From an uncultured Lachnospiraceae bacterium (lineage in GTDB: Bacteria > Bacillota_A > Clostridia > Lachnospirales > Lachnospiraceae): a DNA stretch of 64,000 nt. The stretch covers positions 1 through 64,000 of the forward strand of contig CANOBT010000005.1 of the NCBI GenBank assembly GCA_947564305.1, in the 5' to 3' direction. This document shows, in pieces, positions 32,144-41,097 of this stretch. Made by a program: the position numbers and the translations under genes. Position 1 is the first letter of the stretch. Each line of letters begins with the position of its first letter. Under the pieces are notes generated by a model. That model saw nothing but the letters and a program-made list of their open reading frames with translations. It had not been told where the DNA came from and searched no databases.

Positions 32144-34393
32144 TTAATACGCCAACCCAAAATTCAACTCATAATAGTTCCCCGCCGCATCGCGGTAAGC
32201 ATATGCTTTTCCATTTTCATCCTTCATTTCCTCCGGCATATACTGATCTTTGTCGTACCCCGGAACATCATTCGGGCTGACACAGATTCCTTCCGCATTC
32301 ACCGCCAATACACTGTCCCCCTTCGGAAGTGTGATCGGCAGTTTTCCAACCGGTGAAAATCTTCCAAACATGACATCCAGTACCGCCGAAGGATAGGTGT
32401 CAAAGCCAACTGTCAGCGCATCCACATAAGGCTCCACATTGCCCATCTGCCATGCAAGCGTCACATTCACATTTGCAATCACCTTACCGCCGTTTGCATG
32501 TACCGCTTTTGCAATCTCCTGAATCCGTCCTACGCCGGAGAGCGTTGTTTCCAAATGGGTCTCTGCCATCGGCTTTCCATCTTCGTCTACATTGCACACT
32601 TCTTTTCCCTCGCAGATATCCAGTTCCAGATATCCGGGCGTTGCATTGAAGTACTCACCGGAAGATGGCGTGAGCAAAAGGATTGCGTAATCAGCCTCTG
32701 CATAGTCTTCTGTCAGTTCACAGCCTTTGAGCAGCTCACGAAGCGACTTTGCAGCCTCTGTCCCAACTTCAGGGTTCTTACAGAATGCCTCTGCATAGAT
32801 TTTTTTGCCGCTTTGCCTTTCTGATGTGAGGGGCAATGTATCCTCATTTTTCAAAAGGACAACAGATTTTTTATGGGTAAGCTCTGCTTCCTCCCAATCT
32901 GCGGGAGTCGTGATCACTTCTTTTGCCTTCTTCGGTTCACGATACGGGTTGTCAAACATCCCCAGAGCAAACAGTTCTGTCAGCGTCCTTGTAACCGCAC
33001 GGTCTATGGATTCGTCTGTCAGAATTAAATCCTCGGCCCGAAATCCTTCCGGTATCGGGTGATTTTCATAATAACCATTTTTTCCACGGTCATACGCCTC
33101 TCGTCCTGCCTCGTTATCAAACAGACCAGAAATCACATCCACGCCGGACTGAGTGACTGCAAAGCCGATTCTTTCTGCTGTGTCAAGCGCCTCCACTCCC
33201 CAACACATGTTGTGTACAATCCCTGTGTCTGAATTGATATATCCGTCGAAGCCCATCTGACGCCGCAGAATATCATCAATGAATACTTTGTTATAAGCAA
33301 ATCCATATGGATGAAACGCAATATCGTTGCCTTCCAAATCCTGCTGCACGGCACTTTTCTCCACAGCCGGTTTGGAATAATATGGCATGATGGATGCTGC
33401 ATGATATTGAACGGCCGGACGGAACGTGGGAAGATGATATTTTTTCAAACTCTCCGGGGTTGCATAGACATTCCACTGACCTGCTTTATAATGAGGGTCA
33501 AAACCGTTTTCACGTGCTCCGCCTCCTGGGAAATGTTTCACAGTCATGGACACGCCGTCTGGAGTCACACCCTCTTCACTTCCCTGGATTCCCGGAAGCA
33601 AATGCGCAAAAATCTCAGTAATCAGCTCCGGATCTTCTCCAAATGTGCCGTAGGAACGCTGCCAACGTGGGTCGGTCATACAGTCAGCCATATACATATA
33701 GCCTTTCTTCATGCCAGTCGCATCCCATTCTCTGCGAATACAGTCTGCAAATGCATCAATAATCTTGATACTGTCGCCCTTCACAGCCGCCGCAATCCCC
33801 AACGTCCCCGGCCAGGCTGCAAACACACCTGCCGCATCATTCATGCCAAAGACCAGTTCTCCATTCTCATTTCGTGAATTGGAAGCTACCTGCACCGGCA
33901 CAAAATGCTCACACTCCTCGGCCGCCGCATGAAGCTGATTCACCCAATCCGTCAAGTCCTCCGCCGTCGCATTGGCACGCAGAATCAGATGGCGGTTAAA
34001 CCATTCCTTGATGAGCTTTGAAGTTCCCGGAAGATACTGCTCACCGAAAATGGTTTTCCCGCGAAACTCTCCTTCATCCAATACCCCTGACTCATCTAAC
34101 ACAGGTTCGATCTCTGCAACAGACATAGGGCCTTTAGCCGGATATTTCCCCATACGCCAGTCGGAAATAAAGAGCTGCGCAATCTTCTCATCCACAGTCA
34201 GCGTCTTAACATACTCCTTTGCACGCTCCTTCGGAGATACGCGCCAGTCATTCACGATACTTACCTTGCCCGTTCCGTCAATATCTTTAAAATACAATCC
34301 GTCCTGCTCGATAACTTTACGCTCAACAGTACTGATGAGCTGTCCGCCTTCATTTCGATAATAGCGGATATTTTCTGATGCTTTTTTTGCCAT
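32144..34393 (-). CDS. Glycoside hydrolase family 3 protein
   Basis: About 749 residues, a GH3 beta-glycosidase-like enzyme. The N-terminal barrel has DPRWQRSYGTFGEDPEL (about 241-257), KHFPGGG (about 286-292) and the nucleophile Asp in GYINSDTG (about 389). The C-terminal GH3 domain holds KSVVLLKNEDTLPL. No signal peptide is present, so it acts on imported oligosaccharides or glycosides. I prefer the ATG at 34393, with GGGAG about 9 bases upstream, over one 6 bases earlier. Family specificity (glucoside, xyloside or other) cannot be read off. It stands alone between other carbohydrate genes. Confidence 0.85.
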   Translation of the reverse strand: MAKKASENIRYYRNEGGQLISTVERKVIEQDGLYFKDIDGTGKVSIVNDWRVSPKERAKEYVKTLTVDEKIAQLFISDWRMGKYPAKGPMSVAEIEPVLDESGVLDEGEFRGKTIFGEQYLPGTSKLIKEWFNRHLILRANATAEDLTDWVNQLHAAAEECEHFVPVQVASNSRNENGELVFGMNDAAGVFAAWPGTLGIAAAVKGDSIKIIDAFADCIRREWDATGMKKGYMYMADCMTDPRWQRSYGTFGEDPELITEIFAHLLPGIQGSEEGVTPDGVSMTVKHFPGGGARENGFDPHYKAGQWNVYATPESLKKYHLPTFRPAVQYHAASIMPYYSKPAVEKSAVQQDLEGNDIAFHPYGFAYNKVFIDDILRRQMGFDGYINSDTGIVHNMCWGVEALDTAERIGFAVTQSGVDVISGLFDNEAGREAYDRGKNGYYENHPIPEGFRAEDLILTDESIDRAVTRTLTELFALGMFDNPYREPKKAKEVITTPADWEEAELTHKKSVVLLKNEDTLPLTSERQSGKKIYAEAFCKNPEVGTEAAKSLRELLKGCELTEDYAEADYAILLLTPSSGEYFNATPGYLELDICEGKEVCNVDEDGKPMAETHLETTLSGVGRIQEIAKAVHANGGKVIANVNVTLAWQMGNVEPYVDALTVGFDTYPSAVLDVMFGRFSPVGKLPITLPKGDSVLAVNAEGICVSPNDVPGYDKDQYMPEEMKDENGKAYAYRDAAGNYYELNFGLAY

Positions 34394-34565
34394 TGTCATT
34401 CTCTCCCTGTCTATAATATTACTATCTATTTTAAAGGATAAATCACTTTTTTGACAGGGTAGATTTCTAGTCTTTATTGACTAATTTATAGATTCATTTT
34501 TATACGGAGCGCTTTCTGTAAATTTTATGGAAATCTCTGTACATATAAGAATAAATACTTGAATA

Positions 34566-34592
34566 TTGACTGGCTATAAATTATAGTATAAT
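34566..34592 (+). promoter_or_regulatory. Promoter of YczE-like gene
   Basis: TTGACT (34566-34571) and TATAAT (34587-34592) are separated by 15 bp, slightly short. It is followed by GGAGGTGA before the ATG at 34635. Confidence 0.5.
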
Positions 34593-34634
34593 TACAGTGA
34601 AGAAATGATTTAAGGAGTTCGGAGGTGATTCCAG

Positions 34635-35288
34635 ATGAAAAGAAGTATAAAAGAAACTATCCTGCGCCTGGTGTTATTATTTGTCGGGCTCATCATTGCC
34701 CACTTGGGCGTAACGTTATTTTTGCTGACAGATTTGGGTGCTGACCCTTTCAATGTTTTTGTGCAGGGCCTCTTCCGCACACTGCATAATTTTATAAAAA
34801 TGCTCACACACGGCTATACCCATATGGCCATCTGTATCCTCATCATATTGATTCTTTTGGTTATTGACCGAAGCTACATAAAAATCGGAACTGTTGTATG
34901 CATGGCATTCGGCGGGCCGATCATCGACTTCTTTACCGCTTTGCTCGGGGGAGTCATCAACTCCGGAAATCCTTTTATCCTGCGTCTTATCATCCTCGCT
35001 GCCGGATGTGTGATACTGGCTTTCGGTATGACTATCGTCATAAAATCAGATGCAGGAACCGGGCCAAATGATCTGGTGGCCATTGTGCTTAGCGATAAGC
35101 TGTCTAAGCCGTTCGGTCCTACCCGTATTGCCGTAGATTTCTGCTTTGTGGCAATCGGATTTCTTTTCGGCGGCGCGGTCGGGATTGGAACGATCATCAG
35201 CGCTTTTCTCGTAGGTCCGGTTGCCGGGATATTCCTGCCTTACAGTGAGAGGATTGTTGGGTTTTTTGTAAAAAAATTGAGTGTATAA
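34635..35288 (+). CDS. YczE/YitT-like integral membrane protein
   Basis: A 217-residue protein with about five or six hydrophobic segments (LVLLFVGLIIAHLGVTLFLL, MAICILIILILLVI, IILAAGCVILAFGMTIVI, VDFCFVAIGFLFGGAVGIGTIISAFLVGPVAGIFL). The conserved LLTDLGADPFNV and DAGTGPNDLVA pairs are typical of the YczE-like family, whose function is unknown. It is plus-strand and isolated. GGAGGTGA gives a clear start. A bidirectional terminator follows. Confidence 0.8.
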   Translation: MKRSIKETILRLVLLFVGLIIAHLGVTLFLLTDLGADPFNVFVQGLFRTLHNFIKMLTHGYTHMAICILIILILLVIDRSYIKIGTVVCMAFGGPIIDFFTALLGGVINSGNPFILRLIILAAGCVILAFGMTIVIKSDAGTGPNDLVAIVLSDKLSKPFGPTRIAVDFCFVAIGFLFGGAVGIGTIISAFLVGPVAGIFLPYSERIVGFFVKKLSV

Positions 35289-35300
35289 ATAAATTTGACT

Positions 35301-35349
35301 GTAGAAAAGAGGCCAATGGCAGCTTTTCTACATACTATAGTATATAAAA
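35301..35349 (+). repeat. Dispersed hairpin repeat, copy B
   Basis: TGTAGAAAAG and CTTTTCTACA form a stem, followed by CATACTATAGTATATAAAA. It matches the element at 19373-19420 in layout and most bases. Here it lies just past the YczE-like gene. Confidence 0.6.
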
Positions 35350-35380
35350 ACGGGGCCCTTATCAGGCCCCTCCATTTTTC
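35350..35380. terminator. Bidirectional terminator between convergent genes
   Basis: GGGGCC and GGCCCC form a stem around a short loop. It is T-rich on both sides (CCATTTTT on plus, GTTTTTATA on minus), serving the YczE-like gene and the aldo/keto reductase operon. Confidence 0.75.
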
Positions 35381-35385
35381 ATATC

Positions 35386-36384
35386 TTATTCCACAATCAC
35401 ACCATCTTCATCCCACAGGTCATGCCAGTCTTTGGCCCCTTCCCACAGGAATACATGCCCTTTAACCAGACGGTTTCCACGCTCTAATGTAGCCATAGAC
35501 GCCATTTCTTCCTCTGTCAGCGGGTCTTCCGTCATACATTTCAGATTCTCGTAATAGTGATGTACGGAAAATGGAATTGGGAGCTGACCGTTCTGGTATG
35601 CCCATTTCAATGCGATGATTGCAGGATTTACGCCATGATTTCTGGCGATTTCCTGAACCTCGGGCATCTCCAGATCCGCAATGTCTTCCTCCATGATATC
35701 TCTCTCCGGTCTTCTCGGTGAACCAATCGGCATATAGCCCACCGGAAGAATATCCCTTGCCTCTAAGTACTCCTGAAGCTCCTTTTGCTGGAATGCCGGA
35801 TGCATCTCAATCTCCGCTGCAGCCGGTTTCATTTTCATCAGAGAAAGCACGGCATCCATCTTCGGAATGGTCATATTAGAAATCCCGATGTGCCGAATCA
35901 ATCCTTTCTCTACCAGTTCTTCACACTGGCGGTATGTATCCATAAACTCCTCCACACTGAATGGCTTAGAATCTGGATTTCTGGAGTCCACATCACACCC
36001 CGGCGCATGATAATTCGGAAATGGCCAATGAATAAAATACATATCCAGATAATCACATTTCAAATCTGCAATACTCTTTCTACAAGCCTTTTCCACGTCT
36101 CTATGCATGTCATTCCATACCTTTGACATGATAAATAAATCCTTGCGCTCTACAACGCCCTCTGCAAATGCCTTCTCGAACACCTGCCCAATCTGTTCTT
36201 CATTTCCATAACATGCCGCACAGTCAAACAGACGATATCCGCAGCGGATTGCTCCTGCGACTGCTTCCGACACTTCCTTTGGACTCACTCGGTCTGAGCC
36301 AAATGTCCCCATTCCCACACAGGGCATTTCCACACCTGTATATAATTTTTTCTTCGGCACGATTGCCGGATCAACAAAATTCAT
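35386..36384 (-). CDS. Aldo/keto reductase
   Basis: A 332-residue aldo/keto reductase. The catalytic tetrad is Asp54 and Tyr59 in FDCAACYGNE, Lys88 in MSKVW, and His119 in FIHWPF. GISNMTI and a C-terminal cofactor region follow. It reduces aldehydes or ketoses with NAD(P)H. It is the last gene of the minus-strand series kinase-GatD-PfkB-reductase. In an L-fucose-type route such an enzyme could reduce lactaldehyde; in a hexitol route it could act on the ketose. Both are inference. Confidence 0.88.
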   Translation of the reverse strand: MNFVDPAIVPKKKLYTGVEMPCVGMGTFGSDRVSPKEVSEAVAGAIRCGYRLFDCAACYGNEEQIGQVFEKAFAEGVVERKDLFIMSKVWNDMHRDVEKACRKSIADLKCDYLDMYFIHWPFPNYHAPGCDVDSRNPDSKPFSVEEFMDTYRQCEELVEKGLIRHIGISNMTIPKMDAVLSLMKMKPAAAEIEMHPAFQQKELQEYLEARDILPVGYMPIGSPRRPERDIMEEDIADLEMPEVQEIARNHGVNPAIIALKWAYQNGQLPIPFSVHHYYENLKCMTEDPLTEEEMASMATLERGNRLVKGHVFLWEGAKDWHDLWDEDGVIVE

Positions 36385-36400
36385 ATTCTTTTCCTTTCTC

Positions 36401-37330
36401 TTATATGCTTTGAATTTCTATCTGCGGGAAAATCCTCTCCATATCTTCTTTCACAAAAAATCCTGTTTCCTCCCGCAAAGCTGCCGCCGCCGATATGGCG
36501 CTTGCCTTGCGCAAGGTCTCCCGTATCGACAACCCTTCACTGAAACCAAGTGCAAACCCTGCAATCATAGAATCCCCGCAGCCCACCGTATTGACCGCAT
36601 CGATTTTCGGCACGAATGCCCGATAGATTCCTTCATCGCTTACTACCACAGAGCCTTTGGCTCCAAGAGAAACGGCAACCACCGGAACACCATTTTCGTG
36701 AATTTTCTTTGCCGCCTCTATAATCTCACTTTCCTGGTCGCAATGGCTTCCCGTCAGCATCCGGATTTCATCAATATTGGGCTTAATCATGGTCGGTTTT
36801 GATTTGATTCCCTCGGCAAGTAATTTTCCGCTTGTGTCAAGAATGACTTTTTTCCCTGCATCCTTGACGATTTTCACAAGTCGTTGGTAAGCAGTCTCGT
36901 CCAGTCCTTTCGGAACACTGCCTGACATAGTCACGACAGATGCATCTTTCACCAATTCACGGAACTGTTTTACAAAGCCCTCGAAATCTTCCTCAGACAC
37001 GGTAAAACCCGGCTCTAAATATTCGGTCTGCACCTTACTCACCGTATCCCAAATATTAATACAGGACCGGCTTTCCTCTTTCATATGATAAAAGGCCGCC
37101 TCAATCCCAAATGGCTTTAGAGAGTCCTCAATGTACGCCCCCGCGTGTCCTCCCACAAATCCGGTGGCAACCACTCTTGCGCCTGCGACAGCAGCCGGTT
37201 TTGAGACATTCAGCCCTTTTCCTCCTGGAGTGTATGCGCACTCTTTTACACGGTTTACCTCTCCGGTCTTCGCACCTTCTACCACATAGCGCTTATCAAT
37301 CGCCGCATTCAGAGTCACCGTTAATATCAT
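36401..37330 (-). CDS. PfkB-family 1-phosphofructokinase/tagatose-6-phosphate kinase
   Basis: A 309-residue PfkB-type kinase. The N-terminus MILTVTLNAAIDKRY is typical of FruK/LacC, GGKGLNVS binds the sugar phosphate, and VNTVGCGDSMIAGFALG is the C-terminal signature with the catalytic Asp. It phosphorylates fructose-1-phosphate or tagatose-6-phosphate at the free end. Neighbouring GatD-like dehydrogenase and class II aldolase favour the tagatose-6-phosphate role in a galactitol-like pathway. The gene follows gatD by 14 bp. Confidence 0.85.
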   Translation of the reverse strand: MILTVTLNAAIDKRYVVEGAKTGEVNRVKECAYTPGGKGLNVSKPAAVAGARVVATGFVGGHAGAYIEDSLKPFGIEAAFYHMKEESRSCINIWDTVSKVQTEYLEPGFTVSEEDFEGFVKQFRELVKDASVVTMSGSVPKGLDETAYQRLVKIVKDAGKKVILDTSGKLLAEGIKSKPTMIKPNIDEIRMLTGSHCDQESEIIEAAKKIHENGVPVVAVSLGAKGSVVVSDEGIYRAFVPKIDAVNTVGCGDSMIAGFALGFSEGLSIRETLRKASAISAAAALREETGFFVKEDMERIFPQIEIQSI

Positions 37331-37344
37331 AAAATCACTCCCCT

Positions 37345-38394
37345 TTACGCTTCATTCACAAGCAAAATTTTACCCTGCACGAAGCCCGGTTTCTTGAACA
37401 TCTGAAATGCCTCCTGAGCCTGGCTCATAGGTATTTTTTTGAAAATAAAACCTGGGTCGAATTTTAACTGCCCTGTCGCAAAATAATGTGCGGTAAGTTC
37501 CCATTCTTTTCCTGGGAAGGGCGCACTGTAGGACATCCATGAGCCGGTCAGTTTAAATTCCTTGCGATTCATATTTTCCCACATCTTTGGCGTAAATGTA
37601 AGGTCCACATGAGGTGTCCCGATAAAGCATACATGAGCTTTATTTGCCGCAAGCTCAAAGGCCATCTGCATGGTCGGCACCTGCCCGGCGGTTTCAAATA
37701 CATATCCAAAGCCTTTTCCGTCCGTGATTGCCACTGCCTCTTCCATGAAACTATCTTTTCTCGTATTGATGACTTCATCAGCACCCAGCCTTTTTGCCAA
37801 GGCGAGCCGCTCGTCACTGATATCAAATACCACGGCCTTCTTCGAGCCAAAAATCCTTGCCCACTGCATGGTGAACATTCCGATTGTCCCCCCGCCTAAA
37901 ATGGCAACATACTCACCGCCCTGATAATCATTCTGGAGCAGTCCGTGGAGGGCTACTGTGGAGGGTTCAAACATTGCCCCCTGCTCATAGGAAATACTTT
38001 TGTCAAACGGGACTGCGTTCTGCTCCGGAATCACCACATAATCTGCATTGCTTCCCTGCTGTCTGGAACCAATAAATGTATAATGCTTGCAGAGCGAAAA
38101 ATTTCCGTTCTGGCAGTCCCCACATTTCATACAGGGAACTAATGGCGCCCCGGAAACCCTGTCTCCTACTTTCACCTTTGTCACGCCCTCTCCGACCTCT
38201 ATCACATCTCCGGAAAATTCATGGCCCAAAACAATGGGATAAAAATGAACTCCGTTATGCAGGACTCTCGGAATATCAGAGCCGCAGATACCGGACGCTT
38301 TGACTTTAATCTTGACTGTGCCTGCACTCACCTGGGGTTCTTCGTAATCCAAATACTGCACATCTTCATTTGCACATACAACTGCTGCTTTCAT
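37345..38394 (-). CDS. GatD-like zinc dehydrogenase
   Basis: A 349-residue medium-chain dehydrogenase. Catalytic zinc ligands are Cys in SGICGSD and His-Glu in LGHEFSG. Structural cysteines are in CMKCGDCQNGNFSLC, and the Rossmann motif is ILGGGTIGMFTMQWA. The C-terminal TGSWMSYSAPFPGKEW matches galactitol-1-phosphate 5-dehydrogenase (GatD). It would oxidise a hexitol phosphate to a ketose phosphate such as tagatose-6-phosphate. AAGGAG precedes the ATG at 38394; upstream in-frame codons are leader. It lies between the XylB-like kinase and the PfkB kinase. Confidence 0.82.
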   Translation of the reverse strand: MKAAVVCANEDVQYLDYEEPQVSAGTVKIKVKASGICGSDIPRVLHNGVHFYPIVLGHEFSGDVIEVGEGVTKVKVGDRVSGAPLVPCMKCGDCQNGNFSLCKHYTFIGSRQQGSNADYVVIPEQNAVPFDKSISYEQGAMFEPSTVALHGLLQNDYQGGEYVAILGGGTIGMFTMQWARIFGSKKAVVFDISDERLALAKRLGADEVINTRKDSFMEEAVAITDGKGFGYVFETAGQVPTMQMAFELAANKAHVCFIGTPHVDLTFTPKMWENMNRKEFKLTGSWMSYSAPFPGKEWELTAHYFATGQLKFDPGFIFKKIPMSQAQEAFQMFKKPGFVQGKILLVNEA

Positions 38395-38452
38395 GTTCTT
38401 TCTCCTTATTTGTAACCACTTGCAGCGCAAGTAATTATCTGCTTACCGTATC

Positions 38453-38477
38453 TTTTTTCATACGATACTTTACACTG
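38453..38477 (-). repeat. Short dispersed motif, copy 2
   Basis: On the minus strand GTGTAAAGTATCGTATGAAAA, between the XylB-like kinase and gatD-like genes. It matches 14702-14725 almost exactly. Confidence 0.45.
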
Positions 38478-38478
38478 C

Positions 38479-39984
38479 TTATTTCATCATCACTTTCAAA
38501 TTCTCATAAATCTGTAAATACTTCCGGTATGCCTCATCATATACCGCCCGCTGTTCTTTCTGAGGCTCATGAGCCCGTTTATTCTGGACCGTCAGCTTGA
38601 CTGCCTCTTCGAAATCCTGATACATCCCTACACCCACTCCCGCAAGCATTGCCGCTCCCAGAGTGGTTGCCGTATCGGATGCAGGCACTACGATCGGTTT
38701 ACCGGTCACATCTGATTTTATCTGTGTCCAGAGAAGGGAATTTGCCGAGCCGCCCATAGCCCGCATGACCTCCACATGTGCTCCGGCCTTTTCTGCCACT
38801 TCCAGATTATGCCGCAGGGAAAATGCCACACCTTCCATTGCAGACCGGATAAAATGACCCTTTGTTTTGCTGAAATCCAGCCCGTAATAGACGCCCTTTG
38901 CCCCTGGATTCCAAATCGGGGAACGCTCTCCCGCCATATAGGGCAAAAATGTCATCCCATCGCTTCCGGCCGGCACTGCCTCTGCCTCCTCATTGAAGAG
39001 CTCAAGAGAACTTTTTCCAATCCGTTTTCCCTCTTCTCTCTCATAATCAGCAAATTCTCTTTCCAGCCATCGCATCACACCGCCGCCGCCGGTAGTTCCG
39101 CCCTGCAAAAGCCAATGTCCAGGAATCACATGAAAGCCTAAAATCAGCCTTTCATCTGCCTTATACGTATCCATGCAAATACTCATCCCACCGGCCTGGC
39201 CGCCCTGCTCCTGGCATTCACCGGAATGAATGACTCCTGCGCCCAGAGTCCCGCAGGCAGCATCCAGGCCTCCGGCAGCTACCGGGATTCCCTTGATCAG
39301 CCCACATTCCCTGGCTGCTTTTTCGGTAACTGTTCCGATAATCTCATGACATGGAGATATATCCGGAAGTATAAACCTGGGAATCCCCAACGCTTCACAC
39401 ATTTCCTCATTCCATGTGCCTGTATGCATATCAAAACAGTGCAGTCCATACCCCTGGGACATGTCCTGCGTCATCTCTCCCGTGAGCTTATACGCAATGT
39501 AGCTGTTAGACTGTAAAATCTTATGCGTTCTCTCATATACTTCCGGGCGGTTGCGCTGATACCAGATAATTTTCGCCGTTGTATAAGATGGCTGCAGTGA
39601 ATTGCCGGATAAACCGAAAATTTTATCCGCTCCTATTTTCAGATTCAACTCCTCGCAAATATCCGCTGCCCTGGTATCCATCCAGATCGGCGTATTTGTC
39701 AAAACATTCCCGTGCTTGTCCACTGCAATAGCGGACCAGCTCTGGCCGTCAATTCCGATTCCTGCGATTTCCTCCGGTTTGATGTTCCCTTGTTTCAATG
39801 CCTTTTTTATCGCATGACAGACCCCATCCCACCATTCTTCCGGATTCTGCTCTGCCTGTCCTTCCTTCGGATAGTAGACCGGGTAGTCTCCATTCGCAGC
39901 CGCCTTCACCTGGCCCTGTCTGTCAAATATTGCTATTTTACAGGCACTTGTCCCGATATCAATTCCTAATAAATATGGCTTCAT
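38479..39984 (-). CDS. XylB-like FGGY carbohydrate kinase
   Basis: A 501-residue FGGY kinase. The phosphate loop GIDIGTSACKIAIF is at the N-terminus, GIGIDGQSW and NTPIWMDTRA follow, and the C-terminus has FLPYMAGERSPIWNPGAKGVYYGL and MRAMGGSANSLLW. It is closest in plan to xylulokinase and phosphorylates a ketose such as D-xylulose with ATP. It lies 37 bp downstream of the LacI-type regulator and before the GatD-like gene. The exact ketose is unproven. Confidence 0.86.
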   Translation of the reverse strand: MKPYLLGIDIGTSACKIAIFDRQGQVKAAANGDYPVYYPKEGQAEQNPEEWWDGVCHAIKKALKQGNIKPEEIAGIGIDGQSWSAIAVDKHGNVLTNTPIWMDTRAADICEELNLKIGADKIFGLSGNSLQPSYTTAKIIWYQRNRPEVYERTHKILQSNSYIAYKLTGEMTQDMSQGYGLHCFDMHTGTWNEEMCEALGIPRFILPDISPCHEIIGTVTEKAARECGLIKGIPVAAGGLDAACGTLGAGVIHSGECQEQGGQAGGMSICMDTYKADERLILGFHVIPGHWLLQGGTTGGGGVMRWLEREFADYEREEGKRIGKSSLELFNEEAEAVPAGSDGMTFLPYMAGERSPIWNPGAKGVYYGLDFSKTKGHFIRSAMEGVAFSLRHNLEVAEKAGAHVEVMRAMGGSANSLLWTQIKSDVTGKPIVVPASDTATTLGAAMLAGVGVGMYQDFEEAVKLTVQNKRAHEPQKEQRAVYDEAYRKYLQIYENLKVMMK

Positions 39985-40021
39985 CTTTTCCCCTTTTTAG
40001 AACTGTAAAAATTGCAATTCC

Positions 40022-41032
40022 TTACTTTCCTACATTCCTGATGGTTTTGCCTTCTACAAAACCCGTTTTCAGTTTTACACACACACGCTCGTCCAGTGAA
40101 ACTGTTCCTTCCATCTTTTGCAGCATCGTCTCAGCAACCTGATGTCCGATTTCCTTCGTAGGCTGTGTTACAATGCTTAGTTTCGGCACACATGCTTTTG
40201 CAAATTCCAGATTATCAAACCCAATAAACGAAAGCAGCTCCGGTATCTGGATGCCAAGCTCATTTGCCTCAATCACTGCGCCCACTGTCAGCTCATAGTT
40301 TGAAGCCAGCATCGCAGTCATCCCCGGATTATGTTTGATGAGGGACCGCATGCCTGCTGCACCCCCGGCTATGGTATAATCCGTTCGTATCACAAAACTT
40401 TCCTGCTGTTCTATACCGGCTTCTGCCAGTGCTGCCCGGTATCCTGACAGACGCTCCTCTGCGGTAAAGACACCTTTCGGGCCTGCAATAATGCCAATGT
40501 TTTCATGTCCTGCCCGAATCAGTCTCCAAACCGCATCCTTTGCAGCACCGGCATTATCCACCAGTACACTGTCACACTCCACATCCTGAAATTTCCTATC
40601 CAGTAAAATCACTGGTTTCTTTTTATTCATAAAGGTGCGAAGATATTTTCCGGAACCAGCCGACGGCATGATAATTAAACCATCCACTCTCCTTTTGTTC
40701 AGAAATTCCACTGCCTCTACTTCCCGTTTTTCATCGGTACGGCAATCACAGATCATAGTGGCATACCCATGAGCCCGTAATCTATCCTCCACTTCCGTGA
40801 TGATCTCTGCGCAGAAAATATTATTCAATTCCGGGATGATAATCCCGACCATCTTCGTCTTATTCGTTTTTAGCCCGCGCGCCACCTCATTTACTTCAAA
40901 GTGAAGCTCCTCGATTGCCGCCTCGATTTTCTGTCTGTTCTTTTCCCGCACATTTCCTCCATTCAGATAGGAAGAAATCGTTGCAAGCCCAAGACCTGTT
41001 TCCCTTGCGATATCCTTTATTGTTGCCGCCAC
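40022..41032 (-). CDS. LacI-family transcriptional regulator
   Basis: A 336-residue LacI-type protein. The helix-turn-helix (ATIKDIARETGLGLATISSYLNGGNV) is followed by the sugar-binding domain (TKMVGIIIPELNNIFCAEII, DGLIIMPSAGSG, LLSFIGFDNLEFAK). It begins with GTG at 41032. It lies 65 bp after the class II aldolase and probably shares its transcript. It is the best candidate to bind the CGAAACGTTTCG-type palindromes near the aldolase and ABC importer promoters. It resembles the LacI protein at 22583. Confidence 0.92.
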   Translation of the reverse strand: MAATIKDIARETGLGLATISSYLNGGNVREKNRQKIEAAIEELHFEVNEVARGLKTNKTKMVGIIIPELNNIFCAEIITEVEDRLRAHGYATMICDCRTDEKREVEAVEFLNKRRVDGLIIMPSAGSGKYLRTFMNKKKPVILLDRKFQDVECDSVLVDNAGAAKDAVWRLIRAGHENIGIIAGPKGVFTAEERLSGYRAALAEAGIEQQESFVIRTDYTIAGGAAGMRSLIKHNPGMTAMLASNYELTVGAVIEANELGIQIPELLSFIGFDNLEFAKACVPKLSIVTQPTKEIGHQVAETMLQKMEGTVSLDERVCVKLKTGFVEGKTIRNVGK

Positions 41033-41097
41033 GGATAATCTACCTGCCTTTTATCATGCTTTATCGTCGCTGCCGCAGAGCATCTATCTGCCTCTTA

